In this document: positions 6,584 to 10,273 of the stretch, piece after piece
Layout: each line of letters begins with the position of its first letter
Position numbering within the stretch: position 1 is the first letter of the stretch
Made by a program: the position numbers and the translations under genes
Assembly (NCBI GenBank): GCA_016937315.1
Contig: JAFGWD010000047.1
Location: 1 to 10,273 of the forward strand
DNA: 10,273 nucleotides
Source: Rhodospirillaceae bacterium
Lineage (GTDB): Bacteria > Pseudomonadota > Alphaproteobacteria > Rhodospirillales > Rhodospirillaceae
Direction of reading: 5' to 3'
Notes under the pieces: model-generated
Database searches by the model: none
What the model was told of the DNA's origin: nothing
The model's input: the letters and a program-made list of their open reading frames with translations, nothing else

Positions 6584-8063
6584 AGCCAAGCTCCTTCAGG
6601 AAACCCATCATCTTGGCTTCCGCCTCATCGCGCTGAGCTTGAAGTTCCACCAGCTTTTCGACCTCAACGCTCACGTCGAGGTCTTCCTCTTCATCGTTCA
6701 GGTGGACGTAGCGGCTGATGTTCAGATTGAAATCATTGGCCTCGACCTCGGACATCGGCACAACGCGAGCAAGCCGCTCAATGTCGGCATATCCGTGGAA
6801 GGCTTCCGCCAGCGTCTTCACGTTGTCTTTGGAGAGATGATTCTGCGCCTTACCTTCAACGAACTGCTCCGCGCCGTTGATCACCAGCACCTTGCCCTTG
6901 CGTTCGGCAGGTTTGGATTTCCGCAGAATCAGAATGCACGCCGGAATGCCCGCGCCGTAGAACAGGTTCGGGGCCAAGCCGATGATGGCTTCCACCAGAT
7001 CGTCTTTCAAAATGCCTTCGCGGATTCTGCCTTCGGCCCCACCACGGAACAGCACGCCATGGGGGAGGACCACGCCCAGCATGCCCTCAGTTTTCAGGCT
7101 GGCAATCATGTGTTGGACGAACGCCAAGTCGCCATAGGATTTCGGCGGGCAACCGTATGTGTCGCGACCAAAGGTGTCGCCGGTACTCCAAACGTCGTGC
7201 CCCCAACTTTTCAGTGAGAACGGGGGATTGGCGAGAACCCGGTCGAATGTGCGGATCGCCTGAACACCATTCCCGACCAGATGTTTGGGAGCGATCAGCG
7301 TGTCGCCGCGTTCGATCCGGGCGTCATCGATGTCGTGGAGGAAAAGGTTCATCTGGGCGATGGCCCAGGTATTGAGGTTCTTTTCCTGGCCGTACAGCGA
7401 GAGGTTTTTCGGATTCTTCTTCTGGTTTTCGAGGTGGTGAACGGCTTCGAGCAACATGCCGCCGGAACCGCACGTGGGGTCGTAGATGCTCATCCCTTCT
7501 TCGGGGCGTAGGCATTCCACGATCAACCGCACAACCATCTTCGGCGTATAAAACTCGCCACCCTTCTTGCCAGCATCGTCGGCGAACTGGCCGATCAGAT
7601 ACTCATACGCATTCCCCAACATGTCCGGTTCAACGTCCGACCGGCGTAGGCGATACGCTTCAAAATGCTGGAGCAGCTTCTCCAGCATGGCATCGGGGAA
7701 TCGTTCTTTGTTGTTAAAGTCCACATCCTGGAAGACGCCACGCAGTCGGGCATTCGCATCTTCGATGGCATGGAATGCTTGGTTGAGGTGCTCGCCGATG
7801 TTGGTGGCGTGTTTCCGAACATCTCCCCAAAAATGCCCTTCGGGAATATGAAAGCGGTGTTCATCGCGGTGCGCGGCAAGCTTGGCGTCGCCATAGGTCG
7901 CCATCCGCTCCGCGAACTCCTCCTCCCACACATCGCACAGCCGCTTGTAGAACAAGAGCCCGAAAATGTAGTGCTTGTAGTCCGCTGCATCGATGGAGCC
8001 GCGCAAAATATCCGCCGCTCCCCACAGATGACTTTCAAGCTGCTGGAGTGTGAGAACCGACAT
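6573..8063 (-). CDS. hsdM: Type I DNA adenine-N6 methyltransferase M subunit
   Basis: HsdM transfers a methyl group from S-adenosylmethionine to adenine N6 as part of M2S, protecting host sites from HsdR. The 496-residue protein has the HsdM N-terminal helical domain (about 6-150, with LWGAADILRGSIDAADYKHY). The methylase core follows: FYTP at 171-174, SAM-binding motif I DPTCGSGG at 195-202, a GQE acidic position near 225-227, and the catalytic motif IV NPPF at 279-282. The C-terminus contains NLNISRY (446-452) and a charged helix likely to contact HsdS. All catalytic residues are intact and the length is typical. The ATG has AGGG 7 nt upstream. It is the first gene of the minus-strand operon, with a candidate promoter about 210-240 bp upstream. 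Translation of the stop region overlaps the hsdS start, which would help set M:S ratios. Confidence 0.97.
   Translation of the reverse strand: MSVLTLQQLESHLWGAADILRGSIDAADYKHYIFGLLFYKRLCDVWEEEFAERMATYGDAKLAAHRDEHRFHIPEGHFWGDVRKHATNIGEHLNQAFHAIEDANARLRGVFQDVDFNNKERFPDAMLEKLLQHFEAYRLRRSDVEPDMLGNAYEYLIGQFADDAGKKGGEFYTPKMVVRLIVECLRPEEGMSIYDPTCGSGGMLLEAVHHLENQKKNPKNLSLYGQEKNLNTWAIAQMNLFLHDIDDARIERGDTLIAPKHLVGNGVQAIRTFDRVLANPPFSLKSWGHDVWSTGDTFGRDTYGCPPKSYGDLAFVQHMIASLKTEGMLGVVLPHGVLFRGGAEGRIREGILKDDLVEAIIGLAPNLFYGAGIPACILILRKSKPAERKGKVLVINGAEQFVEGKAQNHLSKDNVKTLAEAFHGYADIERLARVVPMSEVEANDFNLNISRYVHLNDEEEDLDVSVEVEKLVELQAQRDEAEAKMMGFLKELGYVG
6591..6596 (-). promoter_or_regulatory. Shine-Dalgarno site of hsdS inside hsdM
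   Basis: AAGGAG on the minus strand lies 7 nt before the ATG at 6583, within the last codons of hsdM. It decides the hsdS start in favour of this ATG over the TTG at 6589, which would be too close to the site. Confidence 0.75.
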
Positions 8064-8168
8064 CGAATCACCCTGGGAACTACTCGCACATCGCCGGAAT
8101 TTGGCAAAAGCAGACTAACCCTTGGGTCGGCATTGAGCAATCAGGAGTGCGCGAAATACGATGGGGCG

Positions 8169-8195
8169 CGACCGATACTGTCATGCCTCCGGTCG
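8169..8195. repeat. Inverted repeat CGACCG-N15-CGGTCG upstream of hsdM
   Basis: Perfect 6-bp arms at 8169-8174 and 8190-8195 are separated by 15 bp. They lie about 105-130 bp before the hsdM ATG, downstream of the candidate promoter. It could be an operator for a dimeric regulator or a weak leader hairpin. Six-base arms can arise by chance, so the call is tentative. Confidence 0.3.
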
Positions 8196-8271
8196 TTCAG
8201 GCGGGAAATAAGAGCAATCGCTTTATTAAATTAGGCGTTTAGCGGTTCTTGAGGGGCCGCTTGTAGGGTCG

Positions 8272-8302
8272 TTTATAGAAGTTCTCGTGCTCAGTGAGTC
8301 AA
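8272..8302 (-). promoter_or_regulatory. Candidate sigma-70 promoter for the hsdM-hsdS-hsdR operon
   Basis: On the minus strand, TTGACT (8297-8302, preceded by C as in the alphaproteobacterial CTTGAC -35 form) is followed by TATAAA (8272-8277). The 19-nt spacer is one to two nt longer than ideal, or 18 nt if the -10 element is read as CTATAA. It points towards hsdM and would give a leader of about 200 nt. No other stretch in the intergenic region resembles a minus-strand promoter as closely. Confidence 0.45.
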
Positions 8303-8411
8303 GCCCCTGTCACAAGTCTTCCTCCTATAGCGGAAAAACGTGAGTTTACGTCCTAGAGAACGCAGGTGGCCCATTTCTTTCTTGGCGGGAGTGGTGCCGT
8401 TGACCCCCATA

Positions 8412-8441
8412 TTGGGATGGTCGGTGTTGTCGGTTTATAGC
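8412..8441 (+). promoter_or_regulatory. Weak candidate promoter for the HD-GYP gene
   Basis: TTGGGA (8412-8417) and TATAGC (8436-8441) are separated by 18 nt on the plus strand, each matching four of six consensus bases. It would give a leader of about 135 nt. The -35 region lies in an imperfect dyad spanning 8402-8422. The match is poor enough that another sigma factor or a promoter nearer the gene is possible. Confidence 0.25.
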
Positions 8442-8514
8442 CATTTCGTTGCATCATGAGCTGTTGGGGCTTGCCGATCTGAAAGGGCTTTACGCCTTCG
8501 GTGTTGGTTTCTAT

Positions 8515-8526
8515 GTGTGATCACAC
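8515..8526. promoter_or_regulatory. 12-bp perfect palindrome, candidate operator of the HD-GYP gene
   Basis: GTGTGATCACAC is a perfect palindrome centred between 8520 and 8521, ending 55 bp before the HD-GYP ATG. The half-sites resemble Crp/Fnr-type TGTGA/TCACA but lack the usual 6-bp spacer, so it is not a standard Crp site. A dimeric repressor or activator site is plausible but unproven. Confidence 0.35.
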
Positions 8527-8581
8527 CGTTTATTCCCAAATGCGCCCTTTCCAGGGGTCGGCGCACGGAGAGACAAGGCAG

Positions 8582-9934
8582 ATGAACGAAGACATTTGGA
8601 TAACGTTATCGGCCTATCGACGTAAGGCTTTGAAAACCATTGCTGTCTTTGGGGCATTGGTGTGTTGTGTGGCGTTTTTTGTGCTTCAGCACTTTGGGCA
8701 GGAACTGAGCCATCAGTTTTTGGGTGATTTGGCGATGTCTCAGGCACGGCAATTGGGAGAAAGTTTTGGGTCCGATGTGGAAGATCCTCTGCGGGCGGCG
8801 GCCAAAGAACGCACGCTGATTGATTTGTCGACGCGGATGCGGGATTACTTTGTTGCCGTGCGTGTGATTGATCATGAAGGGGCCGTGAAAAGCCTCACCG
8901 TCCTGCCGTCTTATGTGGGGATAGAGGACCGTTTCGATGCTTGCCGGGATGCTAACCTCAACGTACAGAGGCAGGGTTGCGAAGAAGCGATGCCCGATGG
9001 GGCCAGGATTCTTTTGGTGCGTGTGCCTTTTGGTGCATCATCTGGATGGTTTTTTGAAGGAATATATCGTGTTTCCGTTGAGGCCGTGCGAGAAGTCCGA
9101 TCCGTTTACGTGGCGATTATTGCCTTAGTGGTGGTGACGTTGGTGGTGACCATCGGTTTGATGTACCCGGTCGCACGGTTTCTTCAGTCCAATCTCCTCA
9201 GTACGTCCAAGAAATTTCTGGCGGCAAACCTGGAAATGTTGAAATCCATGGGGTGTGCGATTGCGAAACGTGACAGCGACACAGGTGATCACAATTACCG
9301 TGTGACTATGTATGCCATTAAAATAGCGGAGAAAATTGGCATTAACCAGGCTTCGATGCGTGGGTTGATTAAAGGGGCGCTCCTGCATGATGTCGGCAAG
9401 ATCGCCATTCGTGATGCGATTCTATTGAAGCCGGGGCCTCTTAATGCGGAGGAGTTTGCAGAGATGCAAAAACACGTCACGCATGGATTGGAGATCATTG
9501 CCTCGGACGCATGGTTGGCTGATGCCAGGGATATCGTGGGTGGACATCACGAGAAGGTTGATGGCACCGGATACCCGCGTGGCCTTCGTGGCGAGGAGAT
9601 CCCTCTGGCGGCGCGAATATTTGCTGTGGCGGATGTGTTCGATGCATTGATGAGCCGTCGTCCCTATAAGGCCCCCATGACTCTTGATCAAGGGCTCTCA
9701 ATATTGGCGGAAGGACGGGGAAAACACTTTGACCCTAATGTTCTTGATGCCTTCTTTTGGGTTGTCGAGGACATGGGGCAAGATGTTTTCCAGGCCAGTG
9801 GAAATATGGCCGAAGGTTTTGTCGAAGATATGATTCGTCAATACTTCGAGATATCGCCACGTTTTCCCGTGGCGACGCAGCGTTCTTGGCGTTTACCGTT
9901 CTTTCCGAATCTCCGCCGCACCGGCACGGATTAA
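8582..9934 (+). CDS. Membrane-anchored HD-GYP cyclic-di-GMP phosphodiesterase
   Basis: The protein probably hydrolyses cyclic-di-GMP at the inner membrane, affecting motility or surface attachment. From ATG 8582 (GGAGAG 9 nt upstream) it has 450 residues. It has a short basic N-terminus, TM1 at about 17-36, a ~135-residue periplasmic sensor domain of unrecognised family containing C121 and C133, and TM2 at about 175-198. A short linker without an obvious HAMP domain leads to the HD-GYP domain (~215-395). Metal and catalytic residues are all visible: D233 and H237 in DTGDHNYRV, HD at 269-270 with K273, H298, HH at 322-323, the GYP loop DGTGYP at 327-332, and D351 in VADVFDA. An upstream in-frame GTG at 8501 was rejected because its extra 27 residues look non-coding and it lacks a ribosome site. 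The gene stands alone, divergent from the RM operon and overlapping malQ at its 3' end. Confidence 0.93.
   Translation: MNEDIWITLSAYRRKALKTIAVFGALVCCVAFFVLQHFGQELSHQFLGDLAMSQARQLGESFGSDVEDPLRAAAKERTLIDLSTRMRDYFVAVRVIDHEGAVKSLTVLPSYVGIEDRFDACRDANLNVQRQGCEEAMPDGARILLVRVPFGASSGWFFEGIYRVSVEAVREVRSVYVAIIALVVVTLVVTIGLMYPVARFLQSNLLSTSKKFLAANLEMLKSMGCAIAKRDSDTGDHNYRVTMYAIKIAEKIGINQASMRGLIKGALLHDVGKIAIRDAILLKPGPLNAEEFAEMQKHVTHGLEIIASDAWLADARDIVGGHHEKVDGTGYPRGLRGEEIPLAARIFAVADVFDALMSRRPYKAPMTLDQGLSILAEGRGKHFDPNVLDAFFWVVEDMGQDVFQASGNMAEGFVEDMIRQYFEISPRFPVATQRSWRLPFFPNLRRTGTD
9854..9875. terminator. Hairpin within the HD-GYP 3' end, just past the malQ stop
   Basis: Perfect 8-bp arms TCGCCACG and CGTGGCGA enclose a 6-nt loop. 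On the minus strand the hairpin begins 17 nt after the malQ stop codon, where a terminator would be expected. No U-run follows on either strand, so intrinsic termination is doubtful. It may instead be an mRNA 3'-end stabiliser or chance structure, as it also encodes HD-GYP residues. Confidence 0.3.
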
Positions 9935-10273
9935 GGGGTGATCAGCCAGTTCTGTAGCGCTTATCGTCATACGTTGTCGCCAATTGGGGTGTTCATTCAC
10001 GGTTCCCGGCAGATTGATTTGCGTGGTTTCCATGAGCATGTCGCCGGTGTTGACCATCAACAGTGCGGATGGTGCGCGAGCCGCATACCGCAACACGGAC
10101 AGGGTGAGGGCGTTCATCGCTGTCGGAGTCTCTGCAGGCGGCGGTTTGAGAGTGAGTTTTTGATCGGCCAAGGCAGCGATCAGTGCGGTGCGTTCGGCTT
10201 CACGGAATTGGATTTCTCTGTCCGCAGCCTCAGAGCTGCCGAACATGCCTGTGTCGGCACGTAAGGCAACGTC
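9893..10273 (-). CDS. malQ: 4-alpha-glucanotransferase, C-terminal part (cut by right edge)
   Basis: The C-terminal 126 residues are visible and the frame stays open to base 10273. The stretch LLMVNTGDML followed by NLPGTVNEHPNWRQR is the characteristic C-terminal signature of amylomaltase (glycoside hydrolase family 77). The protein ends with the usual helix before AEIRKER and TAA. MalQ moves glucan segments between maltodextrins and releases glucose, acting in the cytoplasm in glycogen or maltodextrin metabolism. The catalytic residues lie outside the window. It is transcribed towards the HD-GYP gene, and the two coding regions overlap tail to tail by 42 bp (9893-9934). It has no apparent functional link with the RM operon and probably marks the chromosomal backbone. 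Confidence 0.87.
   Translation of the reverse strand, partial: DVALRADTGMFGSSEAADREIQFREAERTALIAALADQKLTLKPPPAETPTAMNALTLSVLRYAARAPSALLMVNTGDMLMETTQINLPGTVNEHPNWRQRMTISATELADHPLIRAGAAEIRKER

Larger units (their letters stand above)
8064..8581. other. Divergent intergenic region between hsdM and the HD-GYP gene
   Basis: This 518-bp stretch has no convincing gene on either strand. It carries a plausible minus-strand promoter for the RM operon (8272-8302) and a weaker plus-strand promoter (8412-8441). It also holds an inverted repeat CGACCG/CGGTCG (8169-8195), a 12-bp perfect palindrome (8515-8526) and a repeated 9-mer TCGGTGTTG (8421-8429 and 8498-8506). No tRNA, CRISPR or transposon end was seen. 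It is unusually long for this otherwise compact window, so long leaders or a decayed gene are both possible. Confidence 0.7.

Noticed and set aside
5330..6589. Phase-variable or inverting hsdS
   Set aside because: I saw no long homopolymer or tandem repeat in hsdS, no second partial hsdS copy and no recombinase gene in the window.
6525..7217. 230-codon plus-strand frame opposite hsdM and the start of hsdS
   Set aside because: It is fully antisense to two motif-complete genes, with no ribosome site or family signature of its own.
7595..8140. 181-codon minus-strand frame overlapping the 5' part of hsdM in another frame
   Set aside because: It is out of frame with hsdM, low in complexity (Ser/Arg/Met-rich) and typical of a shadow frame.
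8080..8184. 34-residue ORF on the minus strand ahead of hsdM, ending 16 nt before its ATG
   Set aside because: GGAGG is only 1 nt from the ATG, too close to work, and the peptide has no recognisable features. A leader peptide cannot be excluded but is not supported.
8515..8526. Canonical Crp/Fnr site
   Set aside because: The half-sites abut with no 6-bp spacer, so the site does not fit the Crp/Fnr consensus length.
8501..8581. Upstream GTG start extending the HD-GYP protein by 27 residues
   Set aside because: There is no ribosome site, the extension is not membrane- or signal-like, and it would read through the palindrome at 8515-8526. ATG 8582 has a GGAG site and begins directly before the first membrane helix.

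Overview
The window looks like an alphaproteobacterial chromosome segment. The basis is the style of the proteins (a MalQ C-terminus and an HD-GYP sensor of the kind common in Rhodospirillales-like bacteria), the moderate-to-high GC and an extended CTTGAC-type -35 element. That taxonomic guess is inference only. The left four fifths is a restriction/defence island on the minus strand. The right fifth is ordinary-looking chromosome.

Reading the minus strand in the direction of transcription (from 8063 down to 1), the island is hsdM (methylase), hsdS (specificity), an unrecognised 305-residue ORF, hsdR (restriction/translocase), a YgjP/DUF45-type zinc metallopeptidase, and the N-terminal half of an Mrr-family type IV restriction enzyme cut by the left edge. 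All six share a strand and are closely packed: hsdM/hsdS overlap by 11 bp, hsdS/ORF overlap as TAATG, ORF/hsdR are 56 nt apart, hsdR/peptidase 3 nt and peptidase/mrr 47 nt. This looks like one operon. HsdM2-HsdS would methylate adenine in a bipartite site, HsdR would add ATP-driven translocation and cleavage of unmodified DNA, and Mrr would attack foreign modified DNA. The two extra proteins are candidates for accessory, regulatory or effector roles.

A 518-bp gene-free divergent region (8064-8581) separates the operon from a plus-strand gene for a membrane-anchored HD-GYP cyclic-di-GMP phosphodiesterase (8582-9934). The region holds a plausible minus-strand promoter, a weaker plus-strand promoter and several small inverted repeats. 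The phosphodiesterase gene converges on, and overlaps by 42 bp, the 3' end of a gene for 4-alpha-glucanotransferase (malQ) that runs off the right edge.

The most interesting element is the 305-residue ORF. It sits in the hsdS-hsdR slot that carries the anticodon nuclease gene prrC in some E. coli strains, but it has no Walker A motif. It shows a PD-(D/E)xK-like pattern in which the usual lysine is absent.
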